DNA of 19,784 bases, taken from Anaerolineae bacterium. GTDB taxonomy: Bacteria; Chloroflexota; Anaerolineae; 4572-78; J111. How positions within the stretch are numbered: the first letter of the stretch is position 1; every line of letters begins with the position of its first letter. Under the pieces are notes generated by a model that saw nothing but the letters and a program-made list of their open reading frames with translations, ran no database searches and was not told the origin of the DNA. Made by a program: the position numbers and the translations under genes. The DNA lies in the NCBI GenBank assembly GCA_020433835.1, contig JAGRBY010000061.1, forward strand, positions 1 to 19,784. The letters run 5' to 3'. Shown piece by piece: positions 1 to 6,470 of this stretch.

Positions 1-915
1 GCCCCTGTTGGACGAGCAACGGGTCGTATCGTTTTTATTAATCGCACCGAAGATAGTTTTTTTGTGCCGATTAGTACAACTGTGTCGACCTCTGCCGGGA
101 CTCCTGTTGAATTTAAAACCCTCCAAACGGTAACGGTTCCGAGCGGTATTGGCGCAACCAGTTCGCCGATAGCGGTCATCGCCACTGAGCCGGGGCCTGA
201 GGGTAACGTGCCCCCAACCCAGATAAACCGAATTGTAGATGGCTCGTTTTCGCTATTGGCCCGGGTTGTTAACGAGCAGGCTACGGGGGGCGGTAGCATG
301 GAGCCGGCCCGCATTGTGGAGGAAAACGATAAAGAACGTTTAACTGCCTTTCTTCGCCAGCGTATTCAACAAGAGGGATTGGAGCAGTTGCAAGCTTCGC
401 TTACGGAGCAGGAATTTATCCCGCCTGAGACCGTACAGGTTATTATCCTTGATGTTAAGTACCGCGAATTTTCCGGTGATTTTTCCGATACCTTTGGCGG
501 TGAAATGCAGGCTGTAGTCAGGGCAACGGTGATCGGCGGGTACAACGCCAATCGGCTGGCCTTAGCCGCTTTAGAAGCCCAGGTACCACCCGGATTTGAG
601 CTTGATTTGGAAGGATTGCAATTTGGGGCCGGAGAAGTCTTAAATATCGAAGGCCAAACCGCTACCTTTAAAATTTTTGCGTCAGGGCAGGCTGTTCCCA
701 ATATTAGCGACCGTGACGTAGCCAAAGATATCGTTGGTATGTCAATTGGCGAGGCCCAGAGTCTCTTAGAACAGCGCTATCCGTTAGCAACGGTGCCAGG
801 GGTCGATTTACAGCCCGATTGGCTGGTTAGTTGGTTGGGGCGGCTTCCTTTTTCATCGCTGCGCATTGACGTTGTCATTAATGATGCTGTTACGTTTGTG
901 GCCGACGGAGGGTAA
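1..915 (+). CDS. Baseplate J-like protein, C-terminal part (5' end outside window)
   Basis: The reading frame is open from base 1, so the gene begins upstream; the first in-frame GTG at 64 is not a credible start because the homologous pattern runs through it. The visible N-terminal part (GxIxFxNRT, a proline-led turn, TxxGTPVEFKT, then VTVPSGIGA and GPEGNVPPTQI) matches the beta-strand pattern of the Baseplate_J / gp47 family. The remaining roughly 200 residues are mixed alpha/beta and I cannot name a domain in them. Baseplate-J-like proteins occur in phage tails and contractile injection systems, but also as isolated chromosomal genes in Chloroflexota. No tail, sheath or other phage gene is visible here, so a phage role is not supported. 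It ends 2 nt before the ruvX start, suggesting co-transcription. The family call is fairly likely; the function is unknown. Confidence 0.6.
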   Translation, partial: APVGRATGRIVFINRTEDSFFVPISTTVSTSAGTPVEFKTLQTVTVPSGIGATSSPIAVIATEPGPEGNVPPTQINRIVDGSFSLLARVVNEQATGGGSMEPARIVEENDKERLTAFLRQRIQQEGLEQLQASLTEQEFIPPETVQVIILDVKYREFSGDFSDTFGGEMQAVVRATVIGGYNANRLALAALEAQVPPGFELDLEGLQFGAGEVLNIEGQTATFKIFASGQAVPNISDRDVAKDIVGMSIGEAQSLLEQRYPLATVPGVDLQPDWLVSWLGRLPFSSLRIDVVINDAVTFVADGG

Positions 916-917
916 GT

Positions 918-1331
918 GTGCATCTGATGGCTTTGGATATTGGTGAGCGACGCATCGGCATCGCCATCAGCACCAGCGGTATACTGGCCAGCCCGCATAG
1001 TGTTATCTACCGAACTTCTAAAAAGAAAGATTTTGCCAAACTACAGCGACTCATTGCTGAGTTGGAGATCGAGCGGTTAATTGTGGGTTTGCCCTATTCA
1101 TTGAGCGGGCATGAAACACTCGGCCCCCAGGCGCGCCGGGTGATGCGTTATACAGACGCGCTGGCTGAACATATCACTATCCCTTATGAATATTTTGATG
1201 AAAGTTACTCCACTGTCGATGCCTCAGCCTTGCAAATGTCCTCCGCAAGCAAGCATGTACCTATTGATGCCGCCGCTGCTGCCGTGATTTTACAAAACTA
1301 TCTAAACGCCACCAGAAGTTCTGAGTCGTAA
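918..1331 (+). CDS. ruvX: Holliday junction resolvase-like / pre-16S rRNA nuclease RuvX (YqgF)
   Basis: This 137-residue cytoplasmic protein has the RNase H-like fold motifs of the YqgF family: ALDIGERRIGIAIS at residues 5-18, VGLPYSLSG at 56-64, FDESYSTVDA at 93-102 and IDAAAAAVILQNYL at 116-129. The likely metal-binding acids are D7, E95 and D117, spaced as in E. coli YqgF (D9, E98, D121). The usual DER(L/M) motif is DESY here, so the family arginine is absent. Family members process the 5' end of 16S rRNA and are related to Holliday junction resolvases. GTG 918 is used as start because it follows the upstream stop by 2 nt; ATG 927, three codons later, is equally plausible and gives a more typical N-terminus. 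The length is normal for the family. There is no clear Shine-Dalgarno site, so translation may be coupled to the upstream gene. Confidence 0.85.
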   Translation: MHLMALDIGERRIGIAISTSGILASPHSVIYRTSKKKDFAKLQRLIAELEIERLIVGLPYSLSGHETLGPQARRVMRYTDALAEHITIPYEYFDESYSTVDASALQMSSASKHVPIDAAAAAVILQNYLNATRSSES

Positions 1332-1571
1332 TTAGGCCAAGATTCCTATAGCCTTGACTCGACACTCGAAGAAAAGTACTATAGCTTATCCTTTATAGTA
1401 ATGGTACAGTATTATCGTGGCGCAATAAAATATTGTAGTAATTGTAACGGTATGATAAACTAAAAAACGTACTGTTGACATCATCTACCTCAATCGTCTT
1501 GTACTTCTCTTACCCTCATCATCTATCCTAACATAAAAATAATTGGCGTCAGTCATCATATAGGGGATCAA
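1332..1571. other. Intergenic region, 240 nt, AT-rich
   Basis: No gene is supported here. The region holds a candidate sigma-70-like promoter (1354-1382) with a 7-bp inverted repeat across its -10 box, a second isolated TTGACA at 1475-1480 without a good -10 at the right distance, and GTACTT-type motifs at 1371-1380 and 1501-1506. I see no convincing intrinsic terminator for ruvX. Confidence 0.5.
1354..1382 (+). promoter_or_regulatory. Candidate promoter with overlapping inverted repeat
   Basis: TTGACT (1354-1359) and TACTAT (1377-1382) are separated by exactly 17 bp. The -10 box lies in one arm of a 7-bp inverted repeat, TACTATA (1377-1383) and TATAGTA (1394-1400), with a 10-nt centre, which could be an operator. 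It would drive the RsbW-like gene with a leader of about 180 nt. The -10 match is only 4 of 6. Confidence 0.3.
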
Positions 1572-1991
1572 ATGAGCAGTTTTCCCAAGAAAATCGTCGA
1601 GATTTACCTGTGCAGCGAACTCGGTTATGAGAAAATAGCGATTGCTACAGCGGCTATTGTGGCTGAAAAAATGGGGTTTTCTCCTGATCGAATTGAAGAC
1701 CTCAAAACAGCTGTGGGTGAGGCGGTGATTAATGCGATTGAGCATGGCAACCAGCTAGATGTTGAGACCAAAGTTATGGTTGTGCTAACAGTTGAAGAGC
1801 GCTCTTTAGCTTTAAATGTTGTTGATCAGGGTACGAAGCCAATTCCAACGTTGCCGGCTACCGGTAATGTTCCAGAGAATTATCCCAGAGGTTGGGGAAT
1901 GTTTTTAATCAAAAATCTGATGGATGAAGTTGAGGTTTCTTCGCTGCCGGGCCGGAATGAAATAAAAATGGTTATTCATTTGCGGCACTAA
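1572..1991 (+). CDS. RsbW-like ATP-binding protein (HATPase_c_2 anti-sigma kinase family)
   Basis: This 139-residue soluble protein is almost entirely a GHKL-type ATPase domain. Visible boxes are the N box at residues 50-60 (EAVINAIEHGN, Mg-ligand N54), the G1 box at 84-87 (VDQG, with D85) and a G2-like box at 105-115 (PRGWGMFLIKN). The length suits RsbW/SpoIIAB-type serine kinases, which phosphorylate STAS anti-anti-sigma proteins and bind sigma factors. There is no dimerisation/phosphoacceptor domain, so it is not a histidine kinase. The GGGGA at 1563-1567 supports ATG 1572, with a short 4-nt spacer. No STAS protein, sigma factor or PP2C phosphatase is next to it, so its partners are elsewhere. 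It could instead act with the sensory genes downstream; nothing in the sequence proves that. Confidence 0.8.
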   Translation: MSSFPKKIVEIYLCSELGYEKIAIATAAIVAEKMGFSPDRIEDLKTAVGEAVINAIEHGNQLDVETKVMVVLTVEERSLALNVVDQGTKPIPTLPATGNVPENYPRGWGMFLIKNLMDEVEVSSLPGRNEIKMVIHLRH

Positions 1992-2090
1992 TACTATATA
2001 CAAGCTGATGCCGACGATGGATAGTTTTGAGAAGCCCTGGCAGTATTGTTAAACTTCGTAATAATTCGTAATCAAAAGTTAAAGGGTCAC

Positions 2091-2119
2091 TGTACTTTTC
2101 ATAAATCTAGTAATATAAT
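2091..2119 (+). promoter_or_regulatory. Candidate promoter for the leader ORF and kinase operon
   Basis: A perfect TATAAT lies at 2114-2119, 17 bp after TGTACT (2091-2096), which is a poor -35 match (3 of 6). The -35 overlaps a GTACTTTTC motif at 2092-2100 that also occurs, inverted, upstream of the RsbW-like gene at 1371-1379. Transcription from here would give a leader of roughly 235 nt before the kinase start codon. Confidence 0.35.
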
Positions 2120-2196
2120 AACATTCGGGATATTTATTTCAGTTTAATTAATTAAATATCTGAGTAATGTTCTCTTTACCAACAACGGAGAGAACG

Positions 2197-2292
2197 ATGA
2201 TAAAAATTACTCTATCGACCTTGCTTATTATCCAGCGCGATAAGAACTCCATTATGAGAACCTGGCATCATTTACATCATATTAGTTGCTAA
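2197..2292 (+). CDS. Possible 31-residue leader peptide / small protein
   Basis: An ATG at 2197 is preceded by GGAGAG (2187-2192), a better Shine-Dalgarno than most in this window. It opens 31 codons ending in TAA at 2290-2292. The peptide starts MIKITLSTLLII and ends with WHHLHHISC, so four of its last eight residues are histidine. The stop is 6 nt before a terminator-like hairpin that sits between this ORF and the kinase gene. That placement is typical of leader peptides in attenuators, but no clear antiterminator pairing was found by eye, and a histidine-responsive attenuator before a signalling operon would be unusual. A real small protein or a chance ORF remain possible. Confidence 0.4.
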   Translation: MIKITLSTLLIIQRDKNSIMRTWHHLHHISC

Positions 2293-2298
2293 GATCAC

Positions 2299-2340
2299 AA
2301 AGACGAATGCGCAAAAGTTTCGCGTATTCGTCTTTTGTTC
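2299..2340 (+). terminator. Strong terminator-like hairpin just before the kinase start codon
   Basis: Left arm 2299-2312 (AAAGACGAATGCGC, with the first A at 2299) pairs with right arm 2322-2335 (GCGTATTCGTCTTT), with one G-T wobble and a 9-nt loop. The right arm runs into a T-rich tail (CTTTTGTTCTTT, 2332-2343). It lies between the leader ORF stop (2292) and the kinase Shine-Dalgarno site (2348). No room remains for a promoter between it and the gene, so any kinase transcript starting upstream must read through it. Confidence 0.65.
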
Positions 2341-2360
2341 TTTATCTGGGAGAAAGTTTT

Positions 2361-4991
2361 ATGGCAACTATTTTACATGTAAGTAACGATGAAGAGTCTC
2401 AACTGTTTATTCAGGAGATGTTGGGGCAATATTATAATTTCATTTCCGTGACGGACAGTCCTAGCGCCGTGCATTATTGCGCGATGATTCAGCCGGACCT
2501 TATCCTCATTGATTTGGATTTGCCTGATGGCGATGGGCGTGAATTGACGCTTCGCTTGCAAATGTTTATGCCCAAAACACCCATCCTTAATTTTATGACC
2601 GAACAGACGGCCCAGGATAAACCCAAGACCTTGGTGGCTAAGTCTGATGAAATATTGTTAAAGCCGGTTAGCCCTCATGAGCTTTTAGAAAAAATAAAAT
2701 CGCTATTACCCGGCTCATCACGCGGTGTCCGCTCTTCCACTAGCCAGTTTACCGACCAAATCTCAGCACTTAATCAAGCTACAAAACGCCTGGCGACGCT
2801 CAATGCGGTAAGCGCTTTGATTGGCACCAGTATCGACCTCGATCATCTCACCGACCAAATTTTGGGACAAATTCAAAAAACCATCGACTTTGATAGTGCG
2901 ACACTTTTTCTGCTTCAAGGGCGTTTGCTGGTGGCTGCTGCATCACGGGGGCTTTCAGAATATCAACGCGGGATGAACATTTATCCAAAAAGTGAGCAAA
3001 ACTCTGCCTGGCGAGTTGTTGATAATAAACTGCCCTTAATTGTCAACAACGTTCTTACGAGTGATTTTTGGGAAGCCAGGCCTGAACTTGATAAAGTGCG
3101 CTCGTGGCTTGGTGTTCCGCTAATTTATAAAGATCGGGTGGTTGGTGTTTTAACCTTAGATAAAAACGAGGTAAACGGTTTTGATGAAGCCGATGCTCGC
3201 TATGTGTTTACATTAGCTTTCCAAATAGCTATTACTGTTGAGAATGCCCAACTCTTTGAAGAGTGGGAAAGTCAAGCCATGCGCTTGAAGCTCATCAATG
3301 AAGTAGCCCAAGAGATAACCACCATCCTTGATATCGATAATCTGTTTGATGCGCTGGCCTGGGCGCTTCACCACCGCATAAGCTACGATCGCGTCGCGAT
3401 TTTGGCCATCAAACCTGATCAGCTTTCTCTAGAACTGAAAGCCTATTATGGCGAACAATTGCCTAATCTTAATGCCAGTATTATCTCTCAAGACATTGAG
3501 CGCAGTTTAATTGGCCGGGTCATCAAATCCGGTTTACCTTTGCTCATCAACGACGTTTCTCAAGAAGATTATGCTGTGCCGCTAACCGGTAGAGATGTGC
3601 GCTCTGAACTTGTCGTTCCTATTTTTGTCGATAACCGGGTTGAAGCAGTGATTAACATTGATAGTTCGGAAATCGACAAGTTTGGTGATCAAGATTTATG
3701 GACTCTATCGAGTTTAGCCAGCCAGGCAGCCACGGTTATTGAAAATGCGCGGTTGTATCACCATGTTGATGCTTACTCCAGTAAACTGGAGAGAATTGTT
3801 GAAGCGAGAACACAACGGCTGCAAGCTATTAAAAAAATCAGCCAGATTGTAAGCCAAGGGTTAGATTTGGATGAGTTACAGGCGGTTGTGGGCGAACGTA
3901 TCGGCCAAATCTTTACAGCAAAAGGCATCGAAAATAAAGTTCATGTGACTATTGGGTTGCTCAATGGTTCACAACTATCTATCAGAACCATTTATGATCC
4001 TGAGCAATTCGAGCATGCTTTTTGGATAAATGGTGGGGGTAAACTTGATTTTACCTTTAAGCTTGATCCTCATACGGTTGCCGGACATGTAATTAGCTTA
4101 TCTAAGCCTACAATCGTTAATAACGTTAATTCACAACATATTTATATTCATAATTCGGGCGACGATGGCCGCATTACGAACTCTATGATGATTGCGCCAC
4201 TTGTAACAGCCGGTAAAACTATCGGAATAATCGTGGTTGAACAACAGAAAACAAAGGCGTTTGATGAAAGTGATCTTGAAACACTCGAAACATTAGCATT
4301 TTTGGTGGCCTCTGCTATTGAGCATGCTCGCCTCCTGCGCAAAACCCGAGAATTAGCCATTGTCGATGAGCGGACTCGCTTGGCTCGGGATATGCATGAT
4401 GGGGTTGCTCAGAATTTGGCGTACTTGCTTATTCAGGTTGATCGCTGTCTCAATGCGGTTGATGAGGATAGCAAACTGGGCCGCCAACTGGATCAGGTTA
4501 GTGTTTTACTTACCCAGAACATTGAAGAAATACGCAGAAACATATTTGATCTTCGTCCCGTTGAACTTGAGGGCAGATCGCTTTTTGAGGTATTAGAAAA
4601 ATTTGTAACAGACTTTGGGCGTCGATGGGGGTTGCAAACAACGTGCTCTATTGTTGGGCAAGTCAAAGAAGTTCCAACCGAAGTAGAAAGCAGTCTCTAT
4701 AGAATTTTACAAGAAACATTGGCAAACAGCCGAAAACATGCCCAATGCTCGAAGGTATCGGTTGAATTGGTGGTTGATGATAATCAAAATATTACACTAG
4801 AAATAATTGATGATGGGCAAGGTTTTGATTTAGATCGTGTCGATGAGATACGTGATCGAGAAAACGGCAGTCGAGGGCTGGGCTTAGTATCAATGCGAGA
4901 GCGAGCGGAAAATATAGGAGGCCGCCTTGTTGTAGAAACAGCCACAGGCAAAGGTACGCGTATTTATGCCTGGCTGCCGCTTAGTATTTAG
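2361..4991 (+). CDS. Soluble hybrid sensor histidine kinase, REC-GAF-GAF-GAF-HisKA_3-HATPase (NarX/DegS class)
   Basis: The 876-residue cytoplasmic kinase has no membrane segment. An N-terminal receiver (residues 1-118) has D10/E11, phosphoacceptor D51 in LIDLDLPDGDG, T80 and K101. Three GAF domains follow at about 150-303, 310-470 and 490-665, with a predicted coiled coil near 470-490. The transmitter carries the H box RLARDMHDGVAQN with H679, the NarX-type RxxIFDLRP segment near 725-734, the N box with N789, the G1 box DDGQGFD (817-823) and the G2 box SRGLGL (837-842). It should autophosphorylate at H679 and pass phosphate to the response regulator 47 nt downstream. ATG 2361 is chosen because GGGAGA lies at 2348-2353; an in-frame TTG at 2286 would run through the hairpin and has no ribosome binding site. 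Its GAF domains lack the YHxHxY and LLPxTxSEMAVP signatures of the downstream cluster. Its ligand is unknown. Confidence 0.92.
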   Translation: MATILHVSNDEESQLFIQEMLGQYYNFISVTDSPSAVHYCAMIQPDLILIDLDLPDGDGRELTLRLQMFMPKTPILNFMTEQTAQDKPKTLVAKSDEILLKPVSPHELLEKIKSLLPGSSRGVRSSTSQFTDQISALNQATKRLATLNAVSALIGTSIDLDHLTDQILGQIQKTIDFDSATLFLLQGRLLVAAASRGLSEYQRGMNIYPKSEQNSAWRVVDNKLPLIVNNVLTSDFWEARPELDKVRSWLGVPLIYKDRVVGVLTLDKNEVNGFDEADARYVFTLAFQIAITVENAQLFEEWESQAMRLKLINEVAQEITTILDIDNLFDALAWALHHRISYDRVAILAIKPDQLSLELKAYYGEQLPNLNASIISQDIERSLIGRVIKSGLPLLINDVSQEDYAVPLTGRDVRSELVVPIFVDNRVEAVINIDSSEIDKFGDQDLWTLSSLASQAATVIENARLYHHVDAYSSKLERIVEARTQRLQAIKKISQIVSQGLDLDELQAVVGERIGQIFTAKGIENKVHVTIGLLNGSQLSIRTIYDPEQFEHAFWINGGGKLDFTFKLDPHTVAGHVISLSKPTIVNNVNSQHIYIHNSGDDGRITNSMMIAPLVTAGKTIGIIVVEQQKTKAFDESDLETLETLAFLVASAIEHARLLRKTRELAIVDERTRLARDMHDGVAQNLAYLLIQVDRCLNAVDEDSKLGRQLDQVSVLLTQNIEEIRRNIFDLRPVELEGRSLFEVLEKFVTDFGRRWGLQTTCSIVGQVKEVPTEVESSLYRILQETLANSRKHAQCSKVSVELVVDDNQNITLEIIDDGQGFDLDRVDEIRDRENGSRGLGLVSMRERAENIGGRLVVETATGKGTRIYAWLPLSI

Positions 4992-5038
4992 TTTGTAGGT
5001 AATGCAATACTGCTTGTAAAGTGAGGAGTGGCTTAATT

Positions 5039-5713
5039 ATGAAAAAAATAAAAGTCCTATTAGCCGACGATCATTCATTGTTCCGCGAAGGCGTGCGCTC
5101 TTTGTTGGAAGATCAAGATGATATCGAGATCGTGGGCGAGGCGGAAGATGGCCTGGAAGTGGTCAAGTTAGTTTCGAAACTTAACCCTTCTGTCGTGTTA
5201 ATGGACATAAATATGCCAGTTATGGACGGTGTAGAGGCCACTCGGGCTATATTAGAAGCAGGCAAGAAAGCGGGAATTATTATTTTAACGATGTATCCCC
5301 AAGATGAGCATGTATTTGAGGGATTAAGAGCTGGAGCGAAGGCCTATTTGTTAAAAGATACGCGTTCTAAAAAGTTGCTTGAAGTTATCCGCAAGGTTCA
5401 TCAAGGCGAAGCGGTTATTGATCCGGAAATGACGACCCGTTTACTCACCGAACTTAAACGTTTGGCCGAAAAACCGGAAGAAGATATGCCGAGAGTGCAA
5501 AGCCTAACCGATCAAGAGCGAAAAATTTTAACGTTGGTTGCGAATGGGGCCAGTAACAAAGATATTGCCTCTGAAATTGATTTGTCTGAAAGAACCATAA
5601 AAAATTATTTATCCGTTATTTTTCAGAAACTACAAGTCAACAACCGAACTGAAGCGGCTATTCGTGCTGTTAAAGATGGTTTAGTAGAGCAAAAAGATGT
5701 AAAGGGTCTTTGA
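5039..5713 (+). CDS. NarL/FixJ-family response regulator (REC + LuxR HTH)
   Basis: The protein is 224 residues long. The receiver domain (1-120) has acidic pair D10/D11, phosphoacceptor D56 in LMDINMP, T84 in ILTMY and K106 in YLLKD. The C-terminal LuxR-type helix-turn-helix (about 158-218) is typical: LTDQERKILTLVANGASNKDIA followed by LSERTIKNYLSVIFQKL (each quoted in part). It is a DNA-binding transcription regulator. ATG 5039 is preceded by GAGGAG at 5023-5028; the GTG at 5021 would start inside that ribosome binding site. It lies 47 nt after the kinase gene and is almost certainly its partner, since HisKA_3 kinases normally pair with NarL-type regulators. Its targets cannot be read from the sequence; the repeated GTACTT motifs in nearby promoters are candidates. 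Confidence 0.93.
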   Translation: MKKIKVLLADDHSLFREGVRSLLEDQDDIEIVGEAEDGLEVVKLVSKLNPSVVLMDINMPVMDGVEATRAILEAGKKAGIIILTMYPQDEHVFEGLRAGAKAYLLKDTRSKKLLEVIRKVHQGEAVIDPEMTTRLLTELKRLAEKPEEDMPRVQSLTDQERKILTLVANGASNKDIASEIDLSERTIKNYLSVIFQKLQVNNRTEAAIRAVKDGLVEQKDVKGL

Positions 5714-5782
5714 GCCTTCAGCCGGCAAAGAGTACGGAAAGCATAGACAGGCTAACTTTAAAGATAGCATATTGATCGAAAC

Positions 5783-5813
5783 AAAGTACTTTCGGGCAAA
5801 AAAAAAAGTACTT
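5783..5813. promoter_or_regulatory. Two GTAC-centred palindromes 22 bp apart (candidate operator)
   Basis: A perfect 10-bp palindrome AAAGTACTTT (5783-5792) is followed by AAGTACTT (5806-5813). The centres are 22 bp apart, about two helical turns, with an A-tract between. The two sites could bind a dimeric regulator cooperatively, or the arms could pair as a hairpin. They lie between the response regulator and the receiver-only gene. Related GTACTT sequences occur upstream of the RsbW-like gene and of the kinase leader. Confidence 0.35.
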
Positions 5814-5816
5814 ATT

Positions 5817-5846
5817 GGCACCTAAAAAAGGGAATTTTTCGGTACC
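5817..5846 (+). terminator. Possible weak terminator of the kinase-regulator operon
   Basis: GGCACC (5817-5822) can pair with GGTACC (5841-5846) with one mismatch, and inside it an A6 tract (5824-5829) faces a T5 tract (5835-5839), giving an interrupted stem around GGGAA. The tail CTTTGCCTCT is only moderately T-rich, and the hairpin lies about 100 nt after the regulator stop codon. A TATAAT at 5878-5883 further on could be the -10 box of the next operon, but no matching -35 was seen. Confidence 0.3.
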
Positions 5847-5960
5847 TTTGCCTCTATAAATCTAATCTGTCATGATCTATAATTTATTGTACAACTTGAT
5901 ACCGACTCCTGGGTCAACCTGAAAACATACTGGTCAAGAAAAGGATATATAGACAAGGAC

Positions 5961-6392
5961 ATGCGTAAGCCCATAAGATTATTAGTTGCCGATAACGATA
6001 TAAAATTTTCGCGTAATTTCAAAACATTTCTCGATAGACAAAAAGAGATTAAAGTCATTAATAGCGTGAGAGATGGTCACGGAGCAGTAAAAGCTTGTAA
6101 AGATATGCTGCCTGACATCACTTTGCTAGACTTACATCTTCCGGTTGTGGATAGTGTTAGAGCGATACAGTTAATTATTACCCAAAATGAATTTTCTAAA
6201 ATTCTGGTTACTTCATCTACCCCCAACGATCGGTATGCTCTGGAGGCAATTAAAGCAGGAGCATGCGGATTTGTCGAAAAGAAAGATAGTAACAACTATC
6301 AGGAAATTGCCCAAGCAATTAGCCAAATTGCTATTGGGGATGTTGTTCTTAATTCTACCCTTGCGTCTCACATTCTGAGTGAGTTTTCCTAA
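5961..6392 (+). CDS. Single-domain response regulator (NarL-type receiver without HTH)
   Basis: This 143-residue protein consists only of a receiver domain. The phosphoacceptor is D57 in LLDLHLP, T84/S85 follow in LVTSS, and the conserved lysine is in FVEKKD. The usual acidic pair reads D11-N12 followed by D13, so one Mg-binding acid is replaced by asparagine, a variation also known in other NarL-type receivers. It ends exactly where the linker to a LuxR HTH would start, and the 78 nt before the next gene contain no HTH remnant, so it appears genuinely short. The ribosome binding site is poor: AAGGA occurs 1 nt and 15 nt upstream of the ATG. It leads a likely operon with four sensor proteins and could act as a phosphate shuttle, a sink or a protein-binding switch for them. 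Confidence 0.85.
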   Translation: MRKPIRLLVADNDIKFSRNFKTFLDRQKEIKVINSVRDGHGAVKACKDMLPDITLLDLHLPVVDSVRAIQLIITQNEFSKILVTSSTPNDRYALEAIKAGACGFVEKKDSNNYQEIAQAISQIAIGDVVLNSTLASHILSEFS

Positions 6393-6470
6393 ATTTAGGG
6401 TAATATAAAAGCTTGATGAAGCTGTTTAAGTTACAAAGTTGTTCTTTTCCAACTGAAGGAGTTTTGCTGA

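Larger units (their letters stand above)
1992..2360. other. Long leader region upstream of the kinase gene (369 nt)
   Basis: This AT-rich region contains, in order: a direct repeat of TTCGTAAT (2055-2062 and 2065-2072), a candidate promoter (2091-2119), an 8-bp inverted repeat GATATTTA/TAAATATC (2129-2136 and 2153-2160), a 31-codon ORF with a ribosome binding site (2197-2292), a terminator-like hairpin (2299-2340) and the Shine-Dalgarno site of the kinase gene (GGGAGA, 2348-2353). Each main element is listed separately. The arrangement resembles an attenuated leader or a small RNA gene. Confidence 0.5.

Noticed and set aside
1..915. Prophage or contractile injection system suggested by the baseplate-J-like protein
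   Set aside because: No other tail, sheath, tube or phage gene is visible, and the next gene is the housekeeping ruvX.
2286..2360. In-frame TTG start that would extend the kinase by 25 residues
   Set aside because: The extension is encoded by the terminator hairpin itself and has no ribosome binding site, while ATG 2361 has GGGAGA at a suitable distance and begins a normal receiver domain.
6410..6454. Two short inverted repeats (AGCTT/AAGCT and AGTTG/CAACT) before the LOV gene
   Set aside because: Five-base stems without a T tract are expected by chance; they are not convincing terminators or operators.
6393..6470. A lost HTH domain or frameshift after the receiver-only gene
   Set aside because: Translation of the 78-nt gap in all forward frames shows no LuxR HTH remnant, so there is no sign of a recent frameshift.
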